This document shows, piece after piece, positions 17,945 to 26,757 of a stretch of 38,326 nucleotides of DNA. Position numbers and translations under genes: made by a program. Where the stretch lies: assembly GCA_001896885.1 (NCBI GenBank), contig MKRJ01000052.1:1-38326 (forward strand), given 5' to 3'. The notes beneath the pieces are model-generated. The model was not told where the DNA came from. It searched no databases and worked only from the letters and a program-made list of their open reading frames with translations. Position 1 is the stretch's first letter. Each line of letters starts with the position of its first letter. Origin of the DNA: Rhizobiales bacterium 65-79. GTDB taxonomy: Bacteria > Pseudomonadota > Alphaproteobacteria > Rhizobiales > Rhizobiaceae.

Positions 17945-18088
17945 CTCTTCTAACTCCTGAGGAGGCGGAGTGGCAAGGGCATTTTCGGGAAGACGGACGG
18001 CCGCGAGGACGGATCGCCCTCCCTGTGTTCGGGCGACCTTCCAGGATGACGCCGGTGGGTGCCATCTTCGCGCCGGCTCCTCCACCTT

Positions 18089-18276
18089 CGTCATCCTTGG
18101 GCGGAGCGGGAGCGAAAGCGAACTGCGGAGACCCGAGGATCCATGCCGGAGCAGCGCGGCCGTCCGCCCACGTTGCAGAACGCGCGCTCGTTCTGGACCT
18201 CGCCACGCTGCCCCGCTTTCACGGGCATGGATTCTCGGGTCGCGCTCCGCTTCGCTGCGCTTGCCCGTGGATGACG
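18089..18276. repeat. Long imperfect inverted repeat (third rhizobial intergenic type)
   Basis: The outer arms CGTCATCC (18089-18096) and GGATGACG (18269-18276) are perfect. The inner arms run 18130-18147 and 18224-18241 (18 bases, one mismatch). The centre is GC-rich and codes for nothing recognisable. The element fills most of the 499-base gap between the tetR operator and the next gene. Elements of this 'ATGCC...GGCAT, TCATCC...GGATGA' pattern are frequent in Mesorhizobium-like genomes. No transposase is present. Confidence 0.72.
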
Positions 18277-18405
18277 AGGCGGAGGGGGCCGCCCCTGACC
18301 GCCGGGCGATTCCCGATTGCAAAAATCAGTGCGGCGTCGTTCTAATCGTGCCGTCGCGCGAACCGGGCGGCAAGCCGTGGGCTCGCATAAAATGGGAGGC
18401 GGCGC

Positions 18406-18762
18406 ATGGACCTTCATAACGACAATGAACAGCTCGTCGAGACGCTCTTCCGCAACGGCACGCTGACCGTCGTCGGCATCGTCCTTTCCTTCTCGCTCGG
18501 TTTCCTGGCGCAATGGGGCGCCAATCCCCTGCCCTGGCGATTGTGGAACGCGCCGCCGGTGCTGGCACTCGCCATCGGCATCGTCATCCAGTTCCGGGCG
18601 CTCTGGCTGCTGTTGAAGATCGATTCGCTCAAGCCTCACATCTTCGAAAAGGCGAACCGCGCCTTCTTCGTCGGCGCGGCGATCACCGGTGCCGGCGTGT
18701 TCCTTGCGATCCTCGTCGATCTGGCGGAACTCGCGATCCACGGCCAGCCGGCGGTGCACTAG
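18406..18762 (+). CDS. Small integral membrane protein of unknown function
   Basis: A 118-residue protein with three predicted membrane segments: about residues 20-36 (LTVVGIVLSFSLGFLAQ), 50-70 (VLALAIGIVIQFRALWLLL) and 86-108 (AFFVGAAITGAGVFLAILVDL). ATG 18406 follows GGGAGG by 6 bases. No conserved motif lets me name it. It precedes the HAD hydrolase by 48 bases on the same strand and could be transcribed with it. Confidence 0.7.
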   Translation: MDLHNDNEQLVETLFRNGTLTVVGIVLSFSLGFLAQWGANPLPWRLWNAPPVLALAIGIVIQFRALWLLLKIDSLKPHIFEKANRAFFVGAAITGAGVFLAILVDLAELAIHGQPAVH

Positions 18763-18810
18763 TCGCGGCCGCGCTTGCCAGCGGCGACCGAGGCGCGCGA
18801 TAAGCGCGGC

Positions 18811-19554
18811 ATGGCTTCCCTCACGGCGATAGGCTTCGACGCCGACGACACGCTCTGGCAGAACGAGCAGTTCTTCCGGCTGACGGAAGAGCGCTTCGCC
18901 GAGCTTCTCCGCGACTATGCCGACCACGAGCATCTGACGGCGAGGCTGCTGGAAGCGGAGAAGCGCAACCTTTCGCGCTACGGCTTCGGCATAAAGGGCT
19001 TTACGCTCTCGATGATCGAGACGGCGATCGAGGTGACGGACGGCAAAATCCCCGCGAATGTCATCGGCCAGGTGCTCGATGCCGGGCGCGAGATGCTGGT
19101 GCATCCGGTCGAGACGCTCCCGAAAGCACGCGAGACGCTTGAAAAGCTCGCCGGCGACTACCGGCTCATCCTCGTCACCAAGGGCGACCTCTTCGACCAG
19201 GAGCGCAAGCTCGCCGCTTCCGGTCTGGGCGATCTGTTCGACGCGGTGGAGATCGTCAGCGACAAGAGCCGGTCCACCTACCAGCGGGTGTTCTCGCGCC
19301 ATGCCCATGGCGCGGAAAAGGGCATGATGGTGGGCAATTCGCTAAAATCCGACGTTGTGCCGGCAATCCGTGCGGGCGCCTGGGGCGTCTACGTCCCGCA
19401 TGAATTGACCTGGGTGCTCGAGCACGTGCCCGAGCCCGCCGAGGAGCCGCGCTTCCGGCGCATCGACGATCTCGGCCAGCTTGCCGGTCTCATCGAGGCC
19501 ATAGAAGCCGGGACCGCCGGCGTCACATTGTCCTCGGCACGTAGCGCCAGGTAA
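18811..19554 (+). CDS. HAD-family hydrolase
   Basis: A 247-residue haloacid-dehalogenase-type phosphohydrolase. Motif I is DADDT (residues 10-14, with the nucleophile and acid aspartates), motif II lies at LILVTKGD and motif IV at MMVGNSLKSDVVPA. A helical cap is inserted after motif I. The likely reaction is hydrolysis of a small phosphate ester; the substrate is unknown. ATG 18811 is chosen because the conserved core begins at once; the open frame extends back to a TTG at 18775. Its 3' end overlaps the convergent MFS gene by 32 bases. Confidence 0.85.
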   Translation: MASLTAIGFDADDTLWQNEQFFRLTEERFAELLRDYADHEHLTARLLEAEKRNLSRYGFGIKGFTLSMIETAIEVTDGKIPANVIGQVLDAGREMLVHPVETLPKARETLEKLAGDYRLILVTKGDLFDQERKLAASGLGDLFDAVEIVSDKSRSTYQRVFSRHAHGAEKGMMVGNSLKSDVVPAIRAGAWGVYVPHELTWVLEHVPEPAEEPRFRRIDDLGQLAGLIEAIEAGTAGVTLSSARSAR

Positions 19555-20722
19555 GCCAGCAGCAGACCCCGACGAAGACGCCGAGGGTCGCGAAGACGCC
19601 GCCGAGCCCGGTGAAGGCGAGCACGATCGAATAGACGAGCGGCGGCGTGAGGTCCGACAGGTCGATATAGGTGCGATAGACAGCCGTCATCTGCGGCCGC
19701 TCGCGTATGCGCACGGCGCGCATATAGACGGTGGAGCCCAGCGCATCGACGGCGATGACGAAAAGGGCGCAGCAAAGCAGGAACGAGCCGGCCCAAAGTG
19801 GATGCGCCTCGCCGGCGGCCGCCGCCGCGAAAAGAAAGAACGCCAGCATCAGGAAGGCGAATGCGATGGTGCGGCGTGCACCGAAGCGGCGGCCAGCACG
19901 GCCCCAGAAAAGAGCGAAAAAGAGCAACAAGTTGCCCGCCGATACGAACAGGCCGCCGATGAGCTTGCCCTCGCCGGTCGCCACCATGAGGATCGGCACA
20001 TAGACGAAGAAGGTTGACCAGAAGCAGGAGCGGCCGAAGGCGATGACCCAGGCGAGCCTGAGCCTCGGCTGGCTGACGAAGCGGCGTACATTCCTGAGCG
20101 GGTTCTGCGGCTGCATCTTCCCCGGACGAATCAGGGCGTTGTCGCCGAGCCGGAAATACCAGAAAAGCGCCAGCAGGATCGTGGCGAACAGCGCCACCAC
20201 CCCATGCGCCGCAAACAGGCCGAAGCGCGTATACAGATAGACGCCAAGGAAGGGGCCACAGGTCCAGGCGAGCGTCGACCACGCCATGCGCAGCGATTCG
20301 GACTGCATGAACTCGGTCTTGCGGATGTAGTCCATGATGTAGAGGTTGAGGGTGATGGAAAGCGCGCTGGCGCCCATGACGCGGAAAAGCATGCCGAGCA
20401 TCTGGCCCGGCAATGTCTGCGTCACGAGGAAGGCCGAACCGATGATCAGGCCCGAGGCGCCGGCGGTATAGACCCAGCGCCTGGCGAAACGCTCGATCAG
20501 GAGCGGCATGGAGAGCGTCACCGACAGGCCGAGCAAGGCCACCAGCGTATAGAGGAGCGAGACCTCCTGCTCGTTGCGCAGGAGATCGTAGGCCTGGATC
20601 GGTATGACGCTGGAGATGGAGGCGCGGGCGAAGGATTCGACCGCATAGAGCGCGGCGAAGGTGCGGGCGCCCCGTCGCGGCACGGCCGGGAGCCAGATCG
20701 GGTGCTGTACCTGCGTCGCCAT
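19523..20722 (-). CDS. MFS transporter
   Basis: A 399-residue secondary transporter with 12 predicted hydrophobic segments, such as LYTLVALLGLSVTLSMPLL near the N-terminus and SIVLAFTGLGGVFATLGVFVG near the end. A basic loop (RFARRW) after the second segment stands in the usual MFS signature place. The substrate cannot be read. ATG 20722 has GGGA 9 bases upstream; an open frame upstream to 20800 lacks support. It is convergent with the HAD hydrolase, overlapping by 32 bases. Confidence 0.85.
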   Translation of the reverse strand: MATQVQHPIWLPAVPRRGARTFAALYAVESFARASISSVIPIQAYDLLRNEQEVSLLYTLVALLGLSVTLSMPLLIERFARRWVYTAGASGLIIGSAFLVTQTLPGQMLGMLFRVMGASALSITLNLYIMDYIRKTEFMQSESLRMAWSTLAWTCGPFLGVYLYTRFGLFAAHGVVALFATILLALFWYFRLGDNALIRPGKMQPQNPLRNVRRFVSQPRLRLAWVIAFGRSCFWSTFFVYVPILMVATGEGKLIGGLFVSAGNLLLFFALFWGRAGRRFGARRTIAFAFLMLAFFLFAAAAAGEAHPLWAGSFLLCCALFVIAVDALGSTVYMRAVRIRERPQMTAVYRTYIDLSDLTPPLVYSIVLAFTGLGGVFATLGVFVGVCCWLTWRYVPRTM

Positions 20723-20911
20723 GAAGATCCCGGGAATGTCGGCCCTGGAAGATGTGCCTTCCTTCCGGGGATTCGGATAGCAGGAAATCGACCTGGGCAA
20801 GCCGGAAAGCGAAGCGGGCGCGATGGGTTAGCAACTTTGTCGCTTCGTCGATCGGCATGACCGGGTATGAGATCGCTCCCCTCTCCGCCTCGCTCTCGAA
20901 TTCAGTTGATC

Positions 20912-21739
20912 CTATTCGTCCCACGCCGGCGAGAAGCCGAAACTGCAGAGCCGGCTGCCGGCCCGCGAAAGGGCCGAGATCGCCGCCATTTCGGCATCCG
21001 ACAGGGAGAAATCGAAAATGTCGATATTCTCCTTCAGGCGCTCATTTTTGGTTGTGCGCGGGATCGCCACGACGCCCTCCTGCTGGACATGCCAGCGCAG
21101 CACGATCTGCCCCGACGTCCTGCCGTGCGCCTTCGCCGCATCGAGGACCGGCTTCTCGGACAGAAGCTCCCCGCCCCGGTGCAGCGGGCAGTAGGACACC
21201 ATCGCCATGCCGGCGGCGCGGCAGGCCGCGTGCACCTTGGACTGGTCGAGATAGGGATGGTACTCGACCTGATCGGCGACGAGCGGCGCATCGGAAAGGC
21301 GGATCGCTTCGGCCAGGAGCTCGGTCGGAAAATTCGAGACGCCGATATGCCGCGTCAGGCCGGCGGCGCGCGCCTCGTTCAGCGCGCCGATCGTGTCGGC
21401 GAGCGGGACACGCTGGCTCGGCCAGTGGATCAGCAGAAGATCGAGATAACCGGTCCCGAGGCGCTTCAGGCTGGCCTCGGCCGAGCGCCTGAAATCGCGC
21501 GGCGCGAGGTCTGCATGCCAAACCTTGGTGGTAAGGAAGACGGCGCCACGCGGAACGCCCGACGTCCTGATGCCTGCGCCAACGGCTTCCTCGTTGTCAT
21601 AGGCGCTAGCCGTGTCGACGTGGCGGTAGCCGATCTCCAGCGCCTCGGCCACCATTTCGGTGCATTTCGCGCCCTTGAGCGTCCAGGTGCCGAGGCCGAG
21701 CGCCGGAATTTCGGCGCCATTGGCGGAAATGCTGTGCAT
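20912..21739 (-). CDS. Aldo/keto reductase
   Basis: A 275-residue NADPH-dependent reductase of the 2,5-diketo-D-gluconate reductase type (AKR5-like). The catalytic tetrad is visible: Asp42, Tyr47, Lys72 and His105, in VDTASAYDNEEAVG, TTKVWHADL and LLIHWPS. The nucleotide-binding IPRTTKNERLKENI lies near the C-terminus. It reduces an aldehyde or ketone to an alcohol; the physiological substrate is unknown. ATG 21739 follows GGGGAGA. The very long open frame around it is an artefact of GC content. Confidence 0.9.
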   Translation of the reverse strand: MHSISANGAEIPALGLGTWTLKGAKCTEMVAEALEIGYRHVDTASAYDNEEAVGAGIRTSGVPRGAVFLTTKVWHADLAPRDFRRSAEASLKRLGTGYLDLLLIHWPSQRVPLADTIGALNEARAAGLTRHIGVSNFPTELLAEAIRLSDAPLVADQVEYHPYLDQSKVHAACRAAGMAMVSYCPLHRGGELLSEKPVLDAAKAHGRTSGQIVLRWHVQQEGVVAIPRTTKNERLKENIDIFDFSLSDAEMAAISALSRAGSRLCSFGFSPAWDE

Positions 21740-21826
21740 GCGATTCTCCCCTGAATTGGCGACGGCCGACGCTTGCGCGGCAGGCGCAACCCCTGCAAAC
21801 AACGCATGTACCCCGAAAGGCGTCCA

Positions 21827-22819
21827 GTGCAAGAGCCCGCCCGACCGTCCCGCCGCATCGAAGCGATCGATATCGCCCGCGCCCTGGCGCTCGTCGCGAT
21901 GGCGATCTTCCACTTCACCTGGGACCTCGAGAATTTCGGCTACCTGACGCCGGGCCTGACGGAGCATGGCGGCTGGCGGCTCTTCGCCCGCTGCATCGCC
22001 TCCAGCTTCCTTTTCCTCGTCGGCGTCAGCCTGGTGCTCGCCAACCGCAACGGCATACGCTGGCCGGCATTCTGGAAGCGTTTCGCCATGATCGTCGTAG
22101 CCGCGGCCGCGATCACGCTCGTCACGCTGTACGTGACGCCGGACGCCTTCATCTTCTTCGGTATCCTGCACGAGATCGCGCTGGCGAGCCTGCTCGGGCT
22201 CGCCTTCCTGCGCGTGCCGGCGCTGCTGTCGCTCCTCATCGCAGCGGCGATCGTTGCCGCGCCATACTATCTCCGCTCGCCCTTCTTCGACCCGCCGCAA
22301 TGGTGGTGGCTCGGCCTCTCCACGATCGACCCGCACTCGAACGACTATGTCCCGGTCTTCCCCTGGTTCGCGCCGGTGCTCGCCGGCATCGCCTGCACAA
22401 GGCTTGCGCGGCGCTACGGCCTCCTCGACGCGCTGGCCGGCTGGGATCCGGGGCGCTGGGCACGGCCGCTCACCTTCGCCGGACGGCACAGCCTCGCCTT
22501 CTATCTCCTGCACCAGCCGATCCTGTTCGGCTCGGTCTGGCTTTATTCGCAGATCCTGCCCGCACCCGTCATCCCGCCCGAGGCCCGCTTCACCGAGGCA
22601 TGCGAGCAGCAATGCACGAACAGCCGCGACAGGGATTTCTGCACGCGCTATTGTAGCTGCATGCTGGATCGTCTGGAGGCGGGAGGCCAACTCGGCGCCC
22701 TGTTCTCCAAGAGGGAGGACGAGGCGATGCGCGACAGGCTGCAGAATTTGGCCCTGCAATGCACGGAGCAGACGGACGACGACCTCGCCCCGCAGGGCAA
22801 GGAGGGCAGTGGCCAATGA
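21827..22819 (+). CDS. DUF1624 membrane acetyltransferase-like protein with Cys-rich tail
   Basis: A 330-residue membrane protein of the heparan-alpha-glucosaminide N-acetyltransferase catalytic family (DUF1624). It opens IEAIDIARALALVAMAIFHF and has about seven hydrophobic segments up to residue 245, with the family block RPLTFAGRHSLAFYLLHQP near 213-231. After the membrane part comes a soluble tail with six cysteines at 259, 263, 272, 276, 278 and 312 (CEQQC, FCTRYCSCM). GTG 21827 is chosen because AAAGG stands 6 bases upstream; ATG 21806 lacks a ribosome site. Its stop overlaps the start of the next gene (ATGA). The acyl acceptor is unknown. Confidence 0.82.
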   Translation: MQEPARPSRRIEAIDIARALALVAMAIFHFTWDLENFGYLTPGLTEHGGWRLFARCIASSFLFLVGVSLVLANRNGIRWPAFWKRFAMIVVAAAAITLVTLYVTPDAFIFFGILHEIALASLLGLAFLRVPALLSLLIAAAIVAAPYYLRSPFFDPPQWWWLGLSTIDPHSNDYVPVFPWFAPVLAGIACTRLARRYGLLDALAGWDPGRWARPLTFAGRHSLAFYLLHQPILFGSVWLYSQILPAPVIPPEARFTEACEQQCTNSRDRDFCTRYCSCMLDRLEAGGQLGALFSKREDEAMRDRLQNLALQCTEQTDDDLAPQGKEGSGQ

Positions 22820-23292
22820 GCGTCGTCGAAAGGGGACCGATCCATTTCCCTTGGCCGCCGATACTCTATCTCGCGGCGATCCTGGCCGGCGTCGCGCTTT
22901 CCTGGGTCGTCCCGCTGCCATGGCTCGGCGAACCGCTCGCGGGCATGCTGCTCGTCGCCGGCATCGCGCTCGGCGTCGCGGCGGTGGCCATGGTGATGAC
23001 GGCGATCCACACGCTGCATCGCGCCAAGACCACCGTCCGGCTCGACCGGCCGGCGCAGAGCCTGGTCCAGAACGGCCCCTATTCCATCTCGCGCAACCCG
23101 ATCTATCTCGGCAATACGCTTTTCATGATCGGCATCGGGCTGGCGGCAGGCATGCCGTGGTTCATCATTCTCGCCATCGTCGCGGCCTTCCTGACGCAGA
23201 AACTCGCCATCGAGCGGGAGGAGCCGCATCTCGACCAGCGCTTCGGCAAGAAGTACCGCGACTATTGCAAGCGCGTCCGCCGCTGGATCTGA
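22816..23292 (+). CDS. Isoprenylcysteine carboxyl methyltransferase-family membrane protein
   Basis: A 158-residue membrane protein with three or four hydrophobic segments. It has the ICMT/PEMT pattern: GPYSISRNPIYLGNTL at about 87-102 and the C-terminal EEPHLDQRFGKKYRDYCKRVRRW. Bacterial members are thought to use S-adenosylmethionine at the membrane to methylate lipids or small thiols; the substrate is not known. It is translationally coupled to the DUF1624 gene by an ATGA overlap, so the two probably act on the same envelope component. Confidence 0.85.
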   Translation: MSVVERGPIHFPWPPILYLAAILAGVALSWVVPLPWLGEPLAGMLLVAGIALGVAAVAMVMTAIHTLHRAKTTVRLDRPAQSLVQNGPYSISRNPIYLGNTLFMIGIGLAAGMPWFIILAIVAAFLTQKLAIEREEPHLDQRFGKKYRDYCKRVRRWI

Positions 23293-23399
23293 TATCCGCC
23301 GGCCGGCGCCGCCGACGTCCAAAAAAGCCGGAATGATGGTGCGCGCTCCTGTCGGCGCGGCCGTCCGCCGTTCGTCATCATGAAGAAGGAACACAAGCG

Positions 23400-23780
23400 A
23401 TGCTCTATGCCGTGCTCTGCTACAACGACGAGAACGCCGTCGGAGCCTGGACCAGGGAAGAAGACGATGCCTGCATGGCGCGCCTTGCCGTCGTGCAGGA
23501 CGGGATGGCGGCGAAGAACCGGATGGGGCCGGTGGCTCGGCTTCTGCCGACGACCTCGGCGACGACGCTTCGCAAGAGCGTCGGCGAGCCGCTCGTCATC
23601 GACGGTCCTTTTGCCGAGACCAAGGAGCAGCTTCTCGGCTTCTACATGGCGGATTGCGAGACGCTGGACGAAGCCCTCGACTTCGCGCGCGACCTCGCCA
23701 AGGCCAATCCGGGACCGGGCAGCTATGAAATCCGCCCCGTCAGGATCTATCGCCCAAGTCGCATGAAAGTCGTGGATTGA
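23400..23780 (+). CDS. YciI-like DGPF-domain protein
   Basis: A 126-residue protein of the YCII/DGPF family, with the signature reading VIDGPFAETKEQLLGFYMADC. Such proteins are small alpha-beta dimers; many are encoded beside ECF42-type sigma factors, which may use them as partners. ATG 23400 follows AAGGAA. Its stop shares bases with the start of the sigma-factor gene (TGATG), so the two are translated together. The biochemical role is not established. Confidence 0.9.
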   Translation: MLYAVLCYNDENAVGAWTREEDDACMARLAVVQDGMAAKNRMGPVARLLPTTSATTLRKSVGEPLVIDGPFAETKEQLLGFYMADCETLDEALDFARDLAKANPGPGSYEIRPVRIYRPSRMKVVD

Positions 23781-25045
23781 TGGCCGACATACGCTGGATC
23801 GACGCCGCCCTTTCCGCCGCCCGGCCGCAGGCCGTCGCCGCGCTGCTGCGCTATTTCCGCGACCTCGACACGGCGGAGGAGGCGTTCCAGGAGGCCTGCC
23901 TCAGGGCGCTGAAGAACTGGCCGAAGAACGGGCCACCGCGCGACCCGACCGCCTGGCTGATCTTCGTCGGCAGGAATAGCGGCATCGACCAGATACGGCG
24001 ATTGAGCAGACAGACGGAACTGCCGGACGAAGACAAGCTTTCCGATCTCGACGACCTCGAAAGCGAGATGGCCGAGCGGCTGGACAACGCGGACTACCGC
24101 GACGATGTTCTGAGGCTCCTCTTCATCTGCTGCCATCCCGAGCTTCCGGCGACGCAGCAGATCGCGCTGGCGTTGCGCATCGTCTCCGGCCTTTCGGTCA
24201 AGCAGATCGCCCGCGCCTTCCTCGTCGGCGAGAGCGCCATGGAGCAGCGCATCACGCGCGCCAAGGCACGCATCGCCAAGGCCGACGTGCCCTTCGAGGC
24301 GCCGGGCGCGCCGGAGCGCGCCGAGCGTGTCAGGCTGGTCGCCGCGATGATCTACCTCGTCTTCAACGAGGGTTATTCGGCGGGCGGCGAGACGACGGAC
24401 ATGCGCGCGCCGCTCTCGGAAGAGGCGATCAGGCTGGCGCGGCTGCTGCTCAGGCTCTTTCCGACCGACCCGGAGATCATGGGGCTGACCGCGCTCCTGC
24501 TCCTGCAGCATTCGCGCGCCGCAGCGCGCTTCGACGCCAACGGCCAGATCATCCTGCTGGAAGACCAGGACCGGTCCCGCTGGAACCGGGCGATGATCGC
24601 CGAGGGGCTGGCGCTGATCGACAAGGCGGTGCGTCACCGGCAGCCCGGCCCGTACCAGATACAGGCGGCGATCGCGGCCGTGCACGCCCGCGCCGCGACG
24701 GCCGGGAATACCGACTGGACGAGCATCGAAAAGCTCTACAGCGCGCTGGAGCAGATGTCGCCCTCGCCGGTAGTCACCCTCAACCGGGCGGTGGCCGTTT
24801 CCAAGATCGAGGGGCCGGAGGCGGCGCTCGCCCTGATCGAGCCGCTCGCCGAGAAGCTCGGCGGCTACTTCTATTTCTATGGCGCGCGCGGGGCGCTTCT
24901 GATGCAGAGCGGCCGAGGGCGCGAGGCTTGCGAAGCCTTCGGCAGGGCGATCTCGCTCGCCAACACGCCGGCGGAAGCGGCGCATATCCGCCTCCAGCTC
25001 GACCGGCTGCAGAAGGAAGGCGCGGAAGCGAAGGCTGCTTCGTGA
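23780..25045 (+). CDS. ECF sigma factor, ECF42-like (DUF6596 C-terminal)
   Basis: A 421-residue sigma factor. Region 2 lies near residues 8-75 (LRYFRDLDTAEEAFQEACLRALKNW) and region 4 near 110-165 (LSVKQIARAFLVGESAMEQRI). A long C-terminal extension from about 175 starts with LVFNEGYSAGG and includes TPR-like helices. This architecture with an adjacent DGPF protein defines group ECF42, whose extension replaces the usual anti-sigma factor. ATG 23780 overlaps the upstream stop; the TTG one codon before is not needed. A DoxX-like gene follows after 88 bases and is a likely target. Confidence 0.9.
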   Translation: MADIRWIDAALSAARPQAVAALLRYFRDLDTAEEAFQEACLRALKNWPKNGPPRDPTAWLIFVGRNSGIDQIRRLSRQTELPDEDKLSDLDDLESEMAERLDNADYRDDVLRLLFICCHPELPATQQIALALRIVSGLSVKQIARAFLVGESAMEQRITRAKARIAKADVPFEAPGAPERAERVRLVAAMIYLVFNEGYSAGGETTDMRAPLSEEAIRLARLLLRLFPTDPEIMGLTALLLLQHSRAAARFDANGQIILLEDQDRSRWNRAMIAEGLALIDKAVRHRQPGPYQIQAAIAAVHARAATAGNTDWTSIEKLYSALEQMSPSPVVTLNRAVAVSKIEGPEAALALIEPLAEKLGGYFYFYGARGALLMQSGRGREACEAFGRAISLANTPAEAAHIRLQLDRLQKEGAEAKAAS

Positions 25046-25133
25046 AATTTTGCTAATTCCGTAGGCGGCATTGTCCGCCATCCGTCCCTGGAACGAAGCC
25101 TGACAAATGTCGGGATACCTCAGGAGGGATATC

Positions 25134-25547
25134 ATGAAATCGCATTTCGAAAACCGTGAGGTCTCAAAGGGCGCTCTATGGTGCGGACGGATCCTCAGCG
25201 GCCTTGTCATCCTCTTTTTGCTCTTCGACGGCACGATGAAGTTGATCCCGCTCAAGATCGTGATCGACACCGCAGCCCAGATCGGCATTCCCGCCACGAT
25301 CGACTTTGCGCGGCTGCTCGGCGTGCTGACGCTTGTATCAACGATCCTTTACGCGATCCCGCGGACTTCGGTGCTCGGCGCGATCCTGCTCACCGCGTAT
25401 ATGGGCGGCGCGATAGAGACGCACCTGAGGATCGAGAACCCGCTTTTCACCCACATCCTCTTCGGCGTCTATCTCGGCCTGATGATCTGGGGCGGGCTCT
25501 ATCTGCGCGACCCGAAGGTCCGGGCGCTGATTCCGTTACGTCGCTAG
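25134..25547 (+). CDS. DoxX-like membrane protein
   Basis: A 137-residue protein with four hydrophobic segments and the DoxX-like pattern: ILFLLFDGTMKL, then IPATIDFARLLGVLTLVSTILYAIPRT and AILLTAYMGGAIETHLR. ATG 25134 follows a strong AGGAGGG. DoxX-like proteins are often found with ECF42/DGPF modules. Its role may be in redox or membrane stress, but no mechanism can be read. The stop overlaps the stop of the convergent peroxidase gene by 3 bases. Confidence 0.85.
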   Translation: MKSHFENREVSKGALWCGRILSGLVILFLLFDGTMKLIPLKIVIDTAAQIGIPATIDFARLLGVLTLVSTILYAIPRTSVLGAILLTAYMGGAIETHLRIENPLFTHILFGVYLGLMIWGGLYLRDPKVRALIPLRR

Positions 25548-26755
25548 CCGCCCAGCGTCTTGAGGAACGCCACCAGCGCCATGCGACCGCGATCCGTCAA
25601 CGTGATGGCGTGAAGCTCCGAGCCGTCCTTCGGCTCGGCCGGCGCATTCGCATAGTGCGCGACGGCATCTTCCAGCGTGGCGATCTGGCCGGCATGCATG
25701 TAGGGCGGACGCCCCGCCACGCCGCGCAGCGAGGGCGTCTTGAAGGCGCGCTCGAGCCCCTTCCCCGACTTCGCCATGAAGCGCAACTCGCCGCAATCCC
25801 CCGCCCTGGCGTCGCTATACCTGCCGAGGCAGTTGAAACGGTCCGCCTCGACCAGTTTCACGCCCTCCGCGCGGCCATGGTCCGGCGGCAGCGACGCCAC
25901 CGGCGGAATTCCGGTATTGTGGAACTGGCCGTCGGTGAAACGCGGTCCGTTGTGGCAGGTCGAGCAATTGGCGCTGCCGATGAAGAGTTTCAGCCCCTCG
26001 ATCTCCAGTTCGGAAAAGGCCGCGTCCTTGCCCGGCGCCGTGCCGGCCGCAATCGCGCTGGCGAAGCGGTCGAAGCGCGTCTGTTCCGGCATGATTGAGC
26101 GCTCGAAGGCCTCGATGGCCTTGCCGATATTGGCGAGCACGCGATTGACGCCGTCCTGCTGTTCAGGCGTCATGCCTCTCCAGGCGGCCTGCTCGGCGGG
26201 CGTGCCGAGCGGACCGGCATGTTCCGGCACGGAAGAGAGATCGGGCAGCGGCCCGAAGATGCGGTCGTAGCGCTCGCCGAATTCCCTCTGCATGAAATGC
26301 GCGTAGAAGGCGCGGTCGCCGCCATGCTCGCGCGCGTCCTCCATGGGCGTGATCGCCTGCGACCATAGGCTGTCGCGATGTCCGTCCCAGAAAAACCAGG
26401 AATTATAGGCCACCCCCGCAAGCGGCATGGTGCGCCGGTCGGTGTCGGCGACGCCGTGGCCGCGCGGCAGGTCGTCCTGGAACTGGCGCTCCAGCTTGTG
26501 GCAAGTCGAGCAGGAAACGTTGCCCTTGCCGCTCATGCGCACGTCGAAGAAGAGCGTGGCGCCGAGCGCGGCGGCCGCCGGATCGTCGCCATACCGGTTG
26601 CTCGGGTCGGGCTGGAGCTTCGGCAGCGCGGTCAAAGCCAGCGACGCGATCGTCTTCTTCTCGGCGACGGTGAAGCTGTCCTCGCCGCGACGGGAAACGG
26701 CCAGCAAGCCGCCCGCGACGACCGGAACAAGCAGAAGTGGAAGCCAGCGTTTCAC
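25544..26755 (-). CDS. Di-heme cytochrome c peroxidase (CcpA/MauG family)
   Basis: A 403-residue exported di-heme protein. An N-terminal signal or anchor is at residues 4-20. Two c-type heme motifs are CSTCH at 82-86 and CSTCH at 264-268. Between them are NSWFFWDGHRDSLW (from 118) and an EQT/NIGKAIEAFERS helix typical of the family. It would reduce peroxide in the periplasm or oxidise a partner protein as MauG does. The start is GTG at 26755, two bases after the upstream stop. It is paired with a YtkA-like gene, an uncommon partner. Confidence 0.88.
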   Translation of the reverse strand: MKRWLPLLLVPVVAGGLLAVSRRGEDSFTVAEKKTIASLALTALPKLQPDPSNRYGDDPAAAALGATLFFDVRMSGKGNVSCSTCHKLERQFQDDLPRGHGVADTDRRTMPLAGVAYNSWFFWDGHRDSLWSQAITPMEDAREHGGDRAFYAHFMQREFGERYDRIFGPLPDLSSVPEHAGPLGTPAEQAAWRGMTPEQQDGVNRVLANIGKAIEAFERSIMPEQTRFDRFASAIAAGTAPGKDAAFSELEIEGLKLFIGSANCSTCHNGPRFTDGQFHNTGIPPVASLPPDHGRAEGVKLVEADRFNCLGRYSDARAGDCGELRFMAKSGKGLERAFKTPSLRGVAGRPPYMHAGQIATLEDAVAHYANAPAEPKDGSELHAITLTDRGRMALVAFLKTLGG

Positions 26756-26757
26756 GG

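Noticed and set aside
20912-22921. A 669-codon frame that would fuse a long N-terminal part to the aldo/keto reductase
   Set aside because: The extra part is antisense to the DUF1624 and methyltransferase genes. The reductase has its own ATG and ribosome site at 21739.
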